A DNA stretch of 64,000 nt. It comes from Sambucus nigra. Taxonomy: Eukaryota; Streptophyta; Magnoliopsida; Dipsacales; Adoxaceae. The stretch covers positions 367,622,605 to 367,686,604 of the forward strand of contig OX422216.1 of NCBI GenBank assembly GCA_949130495.1, written 5' to 3'. The notes below the pieces were generated by a model. It had not been told where the DNA came from and ran no database searches. It was given only the letters and a program-made list of their open reading frames with translations. Position 1 is the first letter of the stretch; the number at the start of each line of letters is the position of its first letter. Shown here one piece after another: positions 1 to 11,915 of the stretch. The position numbers and the translations under genes were made by a program.

Positions 1-2136
1 TTAGAGTCAAGTATCTGATGATTGCAATCTAAGTTTGTATATATTCCATGTTAGAATAGTTATAAAAAGATGAGATTTTACATGTTTGGAAGATAAAGAT
101 AGAGTTGTTAATGGATTTCTGGAAAATGGAACTTTGTAGGAATCATACTCACGTTGTAGGTAGATAGTAATCCACGAAATAATCGTAAATCTGTTGAAGA
201 AATTCTGAGAATCTTTGGTGTGTTCTTGAAGATATCATGTTTATAAATTTCTGGAAAAATAGGATGAATATATGCTTTTAATTCAAACTCTTGATGATTC
301 TAGGGTGTTTAGAGCATTAGAAATCATTTATATATGTTGCTATATAATGTAGTAAGGATTATACGGAATTTGGGTTGTTAATATGAAGGTTTGAATGATC
401 AAAAGTGATGAAACCCGTAATAGAAGAAATGCAGAAAACTTGGTTGATATCTGGGCGATCGATCGTTCGACCCCCTGCCTTCGATCGATCGACCTCCCTA
501 GAATTCATGAAGTTGTTTCTTTTTAATGCTTGTTCTTATCCCAAACCTTTTGTAAATCTTTGGTGATTATTAATTGGATATAATGGGACTTAGGGAAGAT
601 TAGTAAGCCCTAGATAAGAATCAAATTAATGTGATTGAGATTTAATTGATTAGAATTATGATAATTAAATTGGAAAGAAATTTCAGTTACTACATTCATG
701 TGTTGGATTCAAATTGGTATGCATGGGGATTAAGGATAGGTCCAGTAGGGGAAAATGTTATATCACCTGGGCAGCATTAAGTTATAAGAGGGTTCAATCC
801 TAGCAAAAGAAGTTGTGTTTATAAGAGATTTGAAACTATCGGTTTTAACCCTGATTAAGGGAGAGTTTAATTTGTGGTAATTTGGTAGATAAGATGATAT
901 GGACCAGTAGGATATTAGTGATTTCTTACTGAATAAAATGTTGAGGAAAAACCTATTTAAACCTTGAGTAATGAGTGAGACTCTGGAATAATTCAATTAA
1001 AGAAGTAAAGTCATAATATTTTTAATACATGGGATTTAAGAGATATAATACTACGTATGGGAATTATCTTATGGTATCGTGATTACCTTGTTGATATTAT
1101 ATCTATAGGTAGATGATAATGCCTATTTGATTGATTGATAATTTATGTGTATGACATACCTAGCTTACTTGCTATCGATGGGAGGTTTGCACGTGAGGGA
1201 AGTCATATCCTGATGAATCCATGGGATTTTTGATTTGTCTCTCGAGAAATAGGTCTATGAAAGACTTATCGGGATTTGATAAGTTCGCTGACTGTGGGTA
1301 CGTAGGTATGAGCATGACCCATGGATACGATAACTATGTTCGCCTCTAATTTTTGTGTTGTTTGTCGTTCGAGGAATCCTTATCGAACCTTTAGTCCCCT
1401 ATTCGGTGACCTGCAATATTGGGACGTGATAGCAGAGTAATGCATGCACCGCAGCTGTGACTCGGGGTGCCGTATTATGAGAGGAGGGAATATCAAGTGA
1501 GAGATGAATACTAACATTTACATAATAAATGGTTTATTGCACTTGTTAAATACTTTCTATTTTCAAAATCATTTTCACATCGGGCTCTGACCCGTTTACT
1601 TGCATATTCTCTTTTCTATTGTACCTTCTATATTAGGTGTCCAGCAGTAGGGACGCCAACCTTAGGGAATTATGACGAGACATGGAGCTATGGAGTATTG
1701 CTTAGACGCCTATCTTCATTTGATTCACATTATGTAGTGTCCTTTTATTTAGGGCATGTCGCCCAAAGGAATTCAGTTATCTTCTTTCTATCTGAGTCAT
1801 ATAGTCTTGTACTCATGTCATTTTAATACTTTTGTTATTGTTGGGATTACCGTATTGGATTATTATTTGGGAATGTTTATTCCAATTGCACTTAAATTCT
1901 TTTGAGTTATCTGTTCAGTTATTATTGTGGTAGAATAAAATGAGTAGTGTTATTCGTAAACTAAAAAAATGATTTTGTTGAATTAAAATTTGGAAATTTT
2001 TTAACACCAACTAAATTGGGTATTGGGTGATTAGTAAATGTTTTCGACAGTGATACTAAGAATGAGCCAACTGTATATTCTATTTTAATTTGGTATGGGA
2101 CTGGCCACCCTGTATTTAATTAGGCGGGGTGTTACA
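1..2136 (+). mobile_element. LTR A (Ty3/gypsy-type family 1), left part outside window
   Basis: The right end reads GGCGGGGTGTTACA, matching the 3' ends of LTRs B, E and F and, inverted, D. Upstream are family-wide blocks: GGGCTCTGACCCG near 1583, a GGTGTCCAGC...GGGACGCC block near 1637, and a TTCGACAGTGATACTAAG block near 2044. No primer-binding site follows position 2136, so this is either a solo LTR or the 3' LTR of an element extending left of the window. No coding sequence is present. It is non-coding promoter and leader DNA of a retrotransposon. Confidence 0.8.
464..503. repeat. Palindromic island in LTR A
   Basis: Two blocks of GATCGATCG/CGATCGATCGA separated by a C-rich spacer (CCCCCTGCC). 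It corresponds in position and layout to the island in LTR F at 61693-61735. Confidence 0.85.
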
Positions 2137-4063
2137 TAGATATGAGAAAATGTGTCACTAGCTCATAGGTCCACATGGCCTAATAATTTAGGCTATAACA
2201 ATCCCCATAATGTCTCGTTTTTAAATGTATTCAACAAAACTCTTGATTCCCATAGGTATGCGGATCATATAAAATCCATAAGGATTTACACCATTGACTG
2301 AGTTTGGATCATACATCTAGATTAAGAGTATCGTGTTTTATTTATTCATCGCTTGACATCCTTCCAGCATATGTACTACTTGTTTCTTTTGACTCATTTA
2401 AGAAAAGCCAAAAAAAAATGGTTTCATTTTTAGGAAAAAAATTCCTGTTTTTTTTTTTAAAGAGCCAGTGTTGATTTTATTGATAATTTTCTTTTTCACG
2501 TTCTTGTACTTTTATGATTATTTATTTAGGAAGAATAAAGTGTTAAGGTAAATGGTGTGAGTGATCAAATTCCAGTGGAACCCCACATATGTTATATCCC
2601 TTTATTTTTATTAACATTACTATGATTTCCTTAATTTCTCTTTTTTTATCTAAATTGTCTCCATGTTCTCGGGAAAGGAATAAAGAAGATATAACTAGGT
2701 TTGGCACTCGAATTCTTGTTGACCACCAAGTATGACATAATTGTTACCCTCTTAAGCCTTTTTATTTATTTTTTATATTTGCTCGCACTATCATATTAGT
2801 TTCTTTTTTCTCAGGTAAAAATTATCATTGAGCTTACTCATTTGGGTGATTGAGCTCTTATTGAGTCCCATGTATAATTTTTTGTTCGGACTATGCAACT
2901 TGTGTACTTTTTACTACTTTCATATTATCACAATTGTTTTTATGTTTTGAGGTTGAAAAGATTATTGAGCCTAATAGTTAGGAAGCTTAAATATCTACTC
3001 AGCCTGGGTATATTATACTTACTTTTATTCAGTACTGGTTAGTACATGTGTGCATTGCTCGTGAGATAATGCACATGTGACTTTGGTTTAATAGAGTGAG
3101 AGTTATTTATTTTAAGAGAAAGTCAAAAAATGTTGTCAACTATTGAAGTTTCATTTTGTTAACAACATCATAGATTGTAAATAATATATATTCGAGATAG
3201 TAAAACTATCTGGCACGCACGTTAACTAACATTTAGGCAATGGGTGAATATCGAAAATAATTAAGCACAATCATTTTTTGTGGGGGTTAGGGCGAGAGAG
3301 TGGATGGGAGTAAAAGAAAGATACTAACCTCGGAGGAAAATTATAGATGTGGAGGACAAAAATCCCCTCCATGGTGGCTTACAAAATATGGGAGAACATC
3401 ACAAGTATATGTTCATATACTTGAGATGTATAGACTAGTACAATTATGAACCCTTTGCTTATATTCACTTAAATTTAATAAAATATAATTACGGGGTTCA
3501 CATGGGTTTGGGGATTAGTCGCATGCTTATTTTAGGTTGATTGGGTTATGTCACTTAAAGGACTTAGAATTCACTAAACATGGGAGGAACATATATTTTT
3601 ATTGTAGCTTAACATTAGTTAAATTCTTATCCTTTGTAAACTTGTCATTTACGTTGTTGTTAAATATGTTTCTACAAGTGGTAGGTCGTTATTGTTGCCA
3701 GATACATGGGTGGATTTTGTTGGAGTATTATCTTTAGAGAAGTTCTATTTCTCTTTCTTAAGATGTAGAAGTCGAGCATTGTTGCCCTTTCATCTCCTAT
3801 TATATTTGTATATTTTGGTAAAGGCAGTTGTATGGATTTTATATTTGAGATAGATTTTTATTCCTGAGTTGGTTATTTATTAAATGGGTAGTTGGATGGT
3901 ATCAACGATGGTTTTATGTTATTCATCATTTTGTCTCGTATTATATTTACTTGTTCGATTTTTCTTATTTTGTTGCACTGAGAATGTTACCAAATATTTT
4001 GGATTCTCGTGATTTTCGTATCAGGCCTGATCAATTTATTTGTGAATTTTACGGGGTATCACA
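2137..4063. other. Gene-free AT-rich stretch ending in an LTR-like 3' terminus
   Basis: No credible coding sequence. The last ~90 bp (3970-4063) read GCACTGAGAATG ... AGGCCTGATC ... ACGGGGTATCACA, which parallels the 3' end of LTR E (GTGCTGAGAATG ... GTGCCTGGCC ... GGGTTGTTACA at 50620-50712). This suggests a very old, degraded LTR of a related family ending at 4063. A weaker terminus-like string (ACGGGGTTCACA) lies near 3494. The left end of this older LTR cannot be placed. Confidence 0.4.
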
Positions 4064-4626
4064 GTCTTGGGCGTGATGTTTCTTTCATAAACGATTATTT
4101 GAGGAGAACCAGACATGTCTCCAATGTACCAATTATTGTACCATAGCCAATTTCCACTCTTATATATGTTCCCCATGTTGGTGATGGTGGAGGTGAGGAA
4201 TATGATGATGAGGATGATTACAATGAGATGAAATATGATGATTAGATTTTTTTGGGTATCCCTATTTCATTTGTTTTAATATTTGGTACTATGGTCCGTG
4301 GTACATTGATACATTTGTTTGTATTTCGATATTTCTACCATTTTCTTTAGTACCTTGGAATTTTTGGATGGTTGTATGGATATATTGGATTTATCTCTTT
4401 CCTCGTATGTCTATCACAGAGTGATTTTTCTTTGTTATGATACATTCCAATGGATTCTATGCATTATTCTGCTTTTATCCATATCTTGATGCTGATATGC
4501 CCATGCTTTATATATGATCTCATTCTAGTTAGATTGATTGTATATAATATATCCCACTTCTATTCTTATTAATTGATATATTTCATCTAGTAGTTCCTAT
4601 TTTGAGATTCATATAATGATACACTT
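4064..4626 (+). other. Possible copia (SIRE-like) 3' region, left part, interrupted by LTR B
   Basis: A short acidic coding-like tail at about 4180-4245 (VGDGGGEEYDDEDDYNE followed by a stop) resembles the acidic end of the extra ORF downstream of pol in SIRE-type copia elements. The sequence resumes after LTR B (7525-8206) and ends in a polypurine tract and LTR start. The assignment rests on that downstream tract and is weak on its own. Confidence 0.3.
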
Positions 4627-7524
4627 TGTAATAACCCGTATTTTTCAAAAATTAAAATTTAATTAATTAGTTTAAATTTAAATTACACATGTGACATAAT
4701 TTAATGAAAATTAAATATTATGGGTTGATTAAATTATTCATCGGAGAGAAATGACTAATGCTATCAAATAAAATTACTAAGTGAATAGTAACTGCGTATT
4801 TGACGTCATATCGAGTGATAGTGACGAAATAATATTTTATCGCAATCGGGTGTCGTGTGTGGACCAAATGAGGTCAAGATAAGAAATAATTTGTGAGTAA
4901 CTCAAATGATGATTTTGAGGTCATGGTTGAGTTCGGAAGGGCCAAAATAGTCAAAATAGAATAATAGGGTATAGTTTGGGTCCCGGGATAGTTTTGGGCC
5001 AAACCGACACCCCGAGAGGGTATTTTGATCATTTGGTAACCCAGGGTTAAGGGAATTACGAATTTCCAAAGATTATATATACTTGTAGTTGTGTGGGGTT
5101 AGGGTAAAGAGGATAGAAAACACTTGGAGGCTAGTAGAGAGAAGAGGAAGAGCTTTCTTGGGGCTTAGGAGAGGATTTGTGGATAAACTACCCTTGTTCT
5201 AGCATCACATCCATTGTTGGAGGGCGGATTATAAGAGAATTATCATCAAGAACACGAATCCAAATCACTCCCATACAAGGTAAGCATTTATCTTGCAAAA
5301 TTGTATGAGTTATAATAACCATGTAGAGTAGGATCTTTGAATTAAGGAAAATTAATATTATTCTTGTAATTTGATGAACAAAATTCATAATTGGGAATAA
5401 GATCGCATGTAGAATGAATCCAATTATATATATAAAATGAAATTAAGTGTTCTGGGACTAAGAGCATGGGATAAATCTGATTTTTTGATGAATTCATGTG
5501 AAGAACACAAAATTGTAGGGTTTATGATTAATGGAGATTTAATCTTATATTGGATGAAATTATATGGATTTTATACATGATTTATGCTAAAAACCATCCC
5601 TACATGTATATTTGATGTTTAGTTATGTTAAGTGGAAGTTTGGGATTGTTATATAAAAGTTTGAAGAATTTGAGTATAGAAAATCGTAACAACAGATTAA
5701 AGAAGAAGACCCTTGATACATTTCGAATCGATTCGGCCCAAGGGCTAATCGATTCGGCCATTGGACGAATCGGTTCGATTTTGCCTAGAATTGAAAATTT
5801 CACTGTTTAAGCTTAGAAATTTTGAATAACTCATAAGGAAACTTTTGGGATATTTTTATATTATAGAGGAGAATATGAAGAGGTCAGTAGGCCTATGATG
5901 AGACTTAGTTTTATATAAAATGAGATGAGTTAAGAATTGGGATAATTGAGCAAATGTCCATAATTGATAAATAAATGAAACTCAAGATAAGTTACATAGT
6001 GATGAATGAGTTTATGTTTACAAATAGTAGTATACGATGGGAGTAACTACATAATATAAGGGATAAATACGACCGTTAGAGTAGTGAGTGATACTCAAAA
6101 TTATAAGAATTGGATTGGTAATTGAAATTAACGGTACGTTGAATATGCGAGTGATATAATACTACGTACAAGTGGATATAAGTGGGTTATGTGCATACCT
6201 AATGAATAATATATGCATATAGGTTGTGTGAATACCCATAAATATGATTTAATTATGTTTCTGAACATAGTTACACTACCTGTTATCCGAAGGTTTGGCG
6301 TAGAGGGCGATCCCACCTTGGCGATTCCATTGAGGTTTGGATTTATGCCCCAGAGCATGGAACTTAGGGAGGCTCACTATGTGATGTGTATTAGTAAGAT
6401 CGGTATGTCGTTTTGGTACATTAGGTATGTGTGTATCCCAAAGGCTTAGAACCATATTCGCCTCCATTGTTGTGTTGATTTATTTTCGGATAGAGGAGAC
6501 ATGCCGAACTAATAGTCCTTGATTGAGTACGAAAGGTACATGGACTTGATAGCAGAGTATGCCATTATCATGAAGGGCCATTACGGGGATGTTATAGTTG
6601 TGTATATATTATATGCGTGATGAATATATACCGGCATGATATATATACTTATGTGAGATAGTAGGATTGATAGATGATGTATATCTTAAATACCTTAAGT
6701 AATGAAGCTTAAATAATTGACACAATAATAAAATGGGAATACATAAATAATTTATTATTGTGACCGTAGTAACATGTTGTATGGGCATATACGAGAGAAC
6801 TAGACTTATTGAGAGTAGTCAGATACCTTATCTAGTTGGGTAGGGAATACTAGTTAGATAGAATATGTTGGGCGTGCACATTAGTTTAAAGGTGAGGGTG
6901 TACGTGGATATTACATGTGTAATAGATAACTGATTTAAATTGTGATTTGAATACTTGCTAAATATTTTCAAAATGTTTTACTTGGGCTCTAAAACATGTC
7001 AAAAATATTTTCAAAACCTTTTAGGTGTCCAGCCACAGGGACGCCAAGGTTAGACATCCAATCCAGAGATGTGTAACTACAACAGTGTGAAAGCTTGCAG
7101 GAGATTTATTTAGACGCTTCAGCTCTTTTATTCTAGATATGAGGTTCCTTAGTAGTTCATTTGGGCATGTTACCTTGAGACTATTTATTTTATTCAGTTA
7201 TGCATCAGACTGAATTTCGATTTAGTTTCACTTATTATGGTTGGATTGTGTACTTAAAGCTTCGATGGTTTATTCGGTCACATTTATTTATATATATGTC
7301 GTGTGATTGTTCAGGCTATATTTATCAGTGAATGCTTTAGTCATTTAATTTACTTCCACATGTGTTCATAATAAAGATTAAATTTGACACCATCTTATTT
7401 TGACATAGGTGATTAGTAATTAAAAAGTTTTGCGAGAGTGATGCTAAGAATGAAACCATTAATAATTCTTGTTTAATTTAATAATAGACTGATCACCTAG
7501 GATTAAAATAGGCAGGGTGTCACG
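4627..7524 (+). mobile_element. Solo LTR B (family 1), 2.9 kb
   Basis: It begins TGTAATAACCCGTA and ends GGCAGGGTGTCACG; the final base is probably a mutated A of the usual TG...CA ends. It is flanked by the 5-bp direct repeat CACTT (4622-4626 and 7525-7529). A TATA-like string lies near 5071, a purine-rich leader follows, and there is a splice-donor-like AGGTAAG at about 5278. The palindromic island is at 5727-5776. The GGTGTCCAGCCACAGGGACG block is near 7021 and the terminal AGTGATGCTAAGAATG block near 7437. There is no internal domain, primer site or coding region, so it is best read as a solo LTR left by recombination between two LTRs. Confidence 0.85.
5727..5776. repeat. Palindromic island in LTR B
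   Basis: Reiterated ATCGATTCGG / AATCGGTTCG words, about 1.1 kb from the LTR start. The position matches the islands of D, E and F, but the words differ. Confidence 0.75.
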
Positions 7525-8194
7525 CACTTGTATATGCTCGTTACCCACGTTATATCTTTGAGTTATTCCATTTATAGCTTTGATATTTCACATGATTTCC
7601 TAGATTTTGTTTCGCTAGTTCTTTTAGCCATTATGATTGTGTCTTTTTTAGCATGTTATACTCGTTATCTATGAATTTTTTTCTTCTCTTTGAATTTTCA
7701 TGTAAAAAAAGGTGGAAATGTTTTTTCTTATATAAAAATGTGAAAAAAGTTTAATATAAGGGGAGATTCCTATGTTTTTCAGGGTGGGGGAGATGTCAAT
7801 GTTTGGGCGAGAGGTTTCTTTTTGTGACATTCATGTAAAGAGATAACATATATTTGTTGTATTATTTTACATTAGATGATTTTATCACACCTCATATTCT
7901 TACATGATTTATTTCATCTATATCTTTTTAATTTTTTGAGGATTCCTGAAGGAGGGGAGATTTGTTTGTACATTTTATTGCCTGTGTGGTCCTCTTTGTT
8001 GTTTCATGTGATTTTAAGTATATTTGTGGCCTAACTTTGACCCAGCATTTATGATTTGTCTTTGATATGTCATTGGTATTTTGGATTTATATGTGTATTA
8101 CATACTACTACTCTCATTATAGGGCCAATGTGGAGTGGGTCTGGTAAGAGTAATCACGAGTGCTTAGGGTTTGGGGATTTATCCATTAAATAGC
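7525..8194 (+). other. Copia-like 3' untranslated region, right part
   Basis: Continuation of 4064-4626 after the LTR B insertion. It is T-rich with no ORF and leads directly into the polypurine tract at 8195. No function beyond retrotransposon 3' region can be supported. Confidence 0.35.
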
Positions 8195-8206
8195 CAAAGG
8201 GGGAGA
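8195..8206 (+). promoter_or_regulatory. Polypurine tract of a copia-like element
   Basis: CAAAGGGGGAGAT, preceded by TAGC and directly followed by TG. This is the usual plus-strand primer of SIRE-type copia elements (AAAGGGGGAGATTG). Confidence 0.65.
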
Positions 8207-8207
8207 T

Positions 8208-8930
8208 TGCAAATACAAAATTTGGTATTTTAATTATTGTATATAAAAGTTGGGTAAATTTCGTGAAAAAATATTTGAGTCATTAAGTCATTCGAGCCAT
8301 AGAAGCTTGATATGTAGAGTGAGGCTCGTTCATTTGGATTAGATGGACATATGAACTTGAAGATTATGCAAACTGTTAGACAACGGAAGACTTTCATAGA
8401 CACATACTTTGAAAACATATCATTTTTGTAGTTTTGAGAATTGAATTTAAGGCTACACACACTTGAACCTTTTTTCAAAAAGTGTCTTTTAAAATGGATG
8501 AACACGTGAATTTTTATTCAGTAGTGTTGTGTAAAGCTTTGAGGAATTGACCTAGATTATAGTGGTTTAGCTAAGGATTTTTTTGTGCTTTCTAACCTCA
8601 ATCCGTTTTCACGACAAGGAATGCCCCATGCGCACGACGGTGAGCACCTTTCAGTAATGGCTAAAATCATACGCACAATAAAAGTCAACTATGCGCACAA
8701 AAAAGTCAATCTTTTATACGGCATATAAGATTTTCAAAAAATTCTATAAATAGGTCAATTTCCTATAATTTCAAAATATCTAAAAACCTCATAATTCAAA
8801 AACACGTCAGAGCGAATTTTCGAGGTTGTGCGTTCTTCGTTACTCTCTTAATGAGCATGTCATAACAAAATACATCAATTGAGGAAACCACACAAATATT
8901 AAACATCAACAGAATCCTTTACCATTTGTG
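8208..8930 (+). mobile_element. Probable 3' LTR of the copia-like element, right end not resolved
   Basis: Starts with TGCAAATACAAAATTTGG right after the polypurine tract. A TATA-like CTATAAATAG lies near 8742, followed by a leader-like segment, as expected for a U3/R boundary. A small reiteration of GCGCAC words occurs at 8630-8700 just upstream of that box. The right boundary (...CA) was not found, so the end given is approximate. Confidence 0.5.
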
Positions 8931-10084
8931 TGGTTACGTCAAATTGGCATTTTATTATCAGTGTCACATTTTAAATTTAAGAAGATCTACAAAATAACAT
9001 TTTACAAATGTGAGCGATGGGGCAGAAAGTGGAAGGGAACTAAATATATGAGCAGAAGATAGAAAAACATAAATAAATACGAGTGTTTTTCCAATGCATA
9101 TGATACAAATAGGGTTGTAATACAAGATTAACTAAATGATAATAATATAATGTCTTGAAACTGAATCTTCGTCTTACTCAACTAAAAGAACGGTCAAATT
9201 ATGTCATCAAGAGTAGACTAGAACTCTGTGGAGGACTTTGATGCATATGCTTGAGTACTCAAACCCTTTGGTACATGTATAAAAATAGACTAATTGTCAT
9301 CATTCATACACTTAGAGTACCCTCTTATCATTTTAAAAGGCACAAATAAAAGGTTAGTTGATCAAGTGATCTTTGCTCTTCATTTTAGATAGATCGACTA
9401 TTACATTTATTGAAGGAGAATGAACTTAACAACCATTAGTAGTGTCCTCCAACCTTATCGAATCATAATAGAAGATAATTATTTGAAGTCAATGTAATCT
9501 AGCTCCAGGACTTGTTGGACAATACCATAATAGGTTAGCACTGTGTCTTTTGAATTTTATCGCTTTTGCTAACTACATAAGAAGTATTGATATTCTGCCG
9601 TGTTACATCAATACTTTTTTCCTCGCATGGGTGTGAGACGAAATTAAAACCATTTATGCTGAATTATTTGAACTATTTCGAACAAAAACTAGGACCTTTG
9701 ACTAGACATGAAAGTCTTAAAGAGACATCATCTTTCTTTAAGAGTTGAATTTATTAATGGATTTGTATTAGTTCATGTTTTAGAACAGATACACAAATAA
9801 ACGCAACATCGTGTGGGAATTACCTATTTTGATACCCATGCCCTAAAATCACTTATCTTCTGATTTCTTACATTTCATGCTCATACTTCCTAAATATGTT
9901 TATGAAATTATAGATTTTAGATAGTAAAATAGAGAATGCATGTAATCAAACAAAAATAAGTTATATATGTAGTTACTTACTCTCTCCAATCTACAACTTC
10001 ATCATGGGATTTGAAGACATAACAAGTAGTTTGCTCCTTTAGCGGAATGGTGCATCTCACCTATTTAGGGTTCCTAAATGTCAT
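8931..10084. other. No gene seen
   Basis: AT-rich sequence without a credible ORF, RNA gene or clear repeat. It may be the decayed 3' flank of the minus-strand CACTA transposase relic that starts at about 10085. Confidence 0.5.
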
Positions 10085-11915
10085 TTCGTCCTAAAAATTT
10101 CCAGGTTCATCGATCACTTATTCTACACAAGGATTGAACCTCCTAAACCCTTGTTTTGACTTATGTTCTAGGGTGTATAACGATTATTCTACCGTTATAT
10201 ATTCTTCTGCAATTGACCCTCCAATAAACTATGTATTTTTTACATAGTCTTTGAAGGTTTTCATCAATCTCTTGAAAGGATACATATAGAGATACCTGAT
10301 GGGTCCACAAAATAAAGTCTCATCGCATTAATTCATAAGCAAGTGAACTCTGATGTCAAAGAATGTTGGAGAAAAATACTTATCCAAGACTTAAGGTTCC
10401 TTGGACATAATTTCTTTTGCATCCTTAATGTGCATCTTGTTTACCACTTTTGCACATAGTAAGGTGAAGCGCATAATAATCTACATAATTGTCCTATGGA
10501 GATCTTTGTGCTTAGAAAACAATTACTTAACAACAGACAAATTAATTGGATGATGATGTGCTAGTCATGAGACCTGCACTAATTCAGTTCAGTTGTTTGG
10601 TAGCTTACAAGCTTGTGCAAATAACTAAAATAACCATTTGAAGTCTTTAAGTTGAACAACATGTCTAAGGGGATCTTTTTCTCACTAGTAGTCAAATTAT
10701 CCACGGGAATAAAATTTCTTCTAGTTATAGGATCAGTTTTTAACCATATTTTTTTCATTTGGATCTCATCTGGATCATGATGTGCATTTTCTCCATCTTT
10801 CGAGTGAGATCCAATCATACATATTCCTACCAGATGTTTTGAAAAATTCTTCTCTGCGTGCCTTACATCAATTACATGACTTGCACAGTTCTCTTTCGAA
10901 TATGATAAGGAAATAAGATTGACCATCTAGACCATGCCTTTATTTTACTAAGATCTTGTGGATCCTCCCAAGATTTATGCTTCTGGCTGACAAACTAAGG
11001 TTATATAACTACAAACTTATTCCCCAAAGTCATAACCTTCGCATGGGAACATACTTCAATAATTTTTGTTCAACTTGTGAGATCTTGTGAAATTTTGTTG
11101 TATTGTCGTTTCCACTAACACAAACCAATTATCTTAGCTACTTGAACACAATACATTCATCTTTTAGTTCGTGTTCGTTACAATCCAATATGCAAACATA
11201 CTTACATGCATGAATAAATTTTTACTTCAAATCCAAACCATTCAAGATCTTTTTTCATGCTAAGATAACTATCTGGTAACGTATTCTCTTTCGAAAGAAT
11301 GTCCTTAACCCACTTAAAAATTTTAGTTATGCTATTTCTCGACAAGACAAATTGACTATTCAACTTATGCAAACCGATCACTGCATACAACATTGAGTGA
11401 TCTTCTTCCCAATTTTTATACAAAGGTCTAGTCATTCCATCTTTCAATCGTATGTATTCTCTAACTTTAGGTAATTCAGCATCAACTTGTTCACTGACTT
11501 GGTCATAATGCATATTATTTGTATCCATAGGCTGACAATTTTGACGGTGGTGGGCTACGTAAGTATCATCAATTAGATCGATCAAATGACAATGTGCTAG
11601 CGAATCGTTCACCACTTCCACTTAGTCGAGTTTTATCACGCGATCATATAATGGTAATTCTTTCGAAATATATGGTACACCTTTTCCCCATAGAATGTCT
11701 TTATCTCATAGTCTTGCATCATACCCCATATTAATAAATGCAATTCAAGGTCTTCCAAAGACTTAAATTTTTTTGTTTACACAGTGGTTGCACGGATATG
11801 GAATCTTATTACTGTTAATATTTCTATCTGCATATTTAATAAATTTCCAAACGCCCCGTACATGATTATCACATACTCTATGACTCTTTACCATCCATTC
11901 TTTGTATTGTGGCAA
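10085..11915 (-). pseudogene. CACTA (En/Spm) TNP2-type transposase relic
   Basis: Read on the minus strand, three parts of a plant CACTA transposase are recognisable in the right order. First is a transposase-associated domain at about 11915-11760 (EWMVKSHRVC, GVWKFIKYADRN, PYPCNHCVN). Second is the catalytic-region segment LSKENTLPDSYLSMKK with IHACKYVCIL (11300-11150), then NFSKHLVGICMIGSHSKDGE to NGYFSYLHKLVS (10860-10595). Third is the DUF4218-like region FFDIRVHLL, CGPIRYLYMYPFKRLMKTFK, GSIAEEYITVE (10370-10180). TNP2 enzymes cut CACTA elements out of chromosomes and join them elsewhere. This copy has many stops and frameshifts (for example just after YLYMYPF...DYVKN and between 10930 and 11150), so it cannot make a working protein. 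The longest intact stretches are 139 and 115 codons. No CACTA termini flanking it were identified. Confidence 0.8.
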
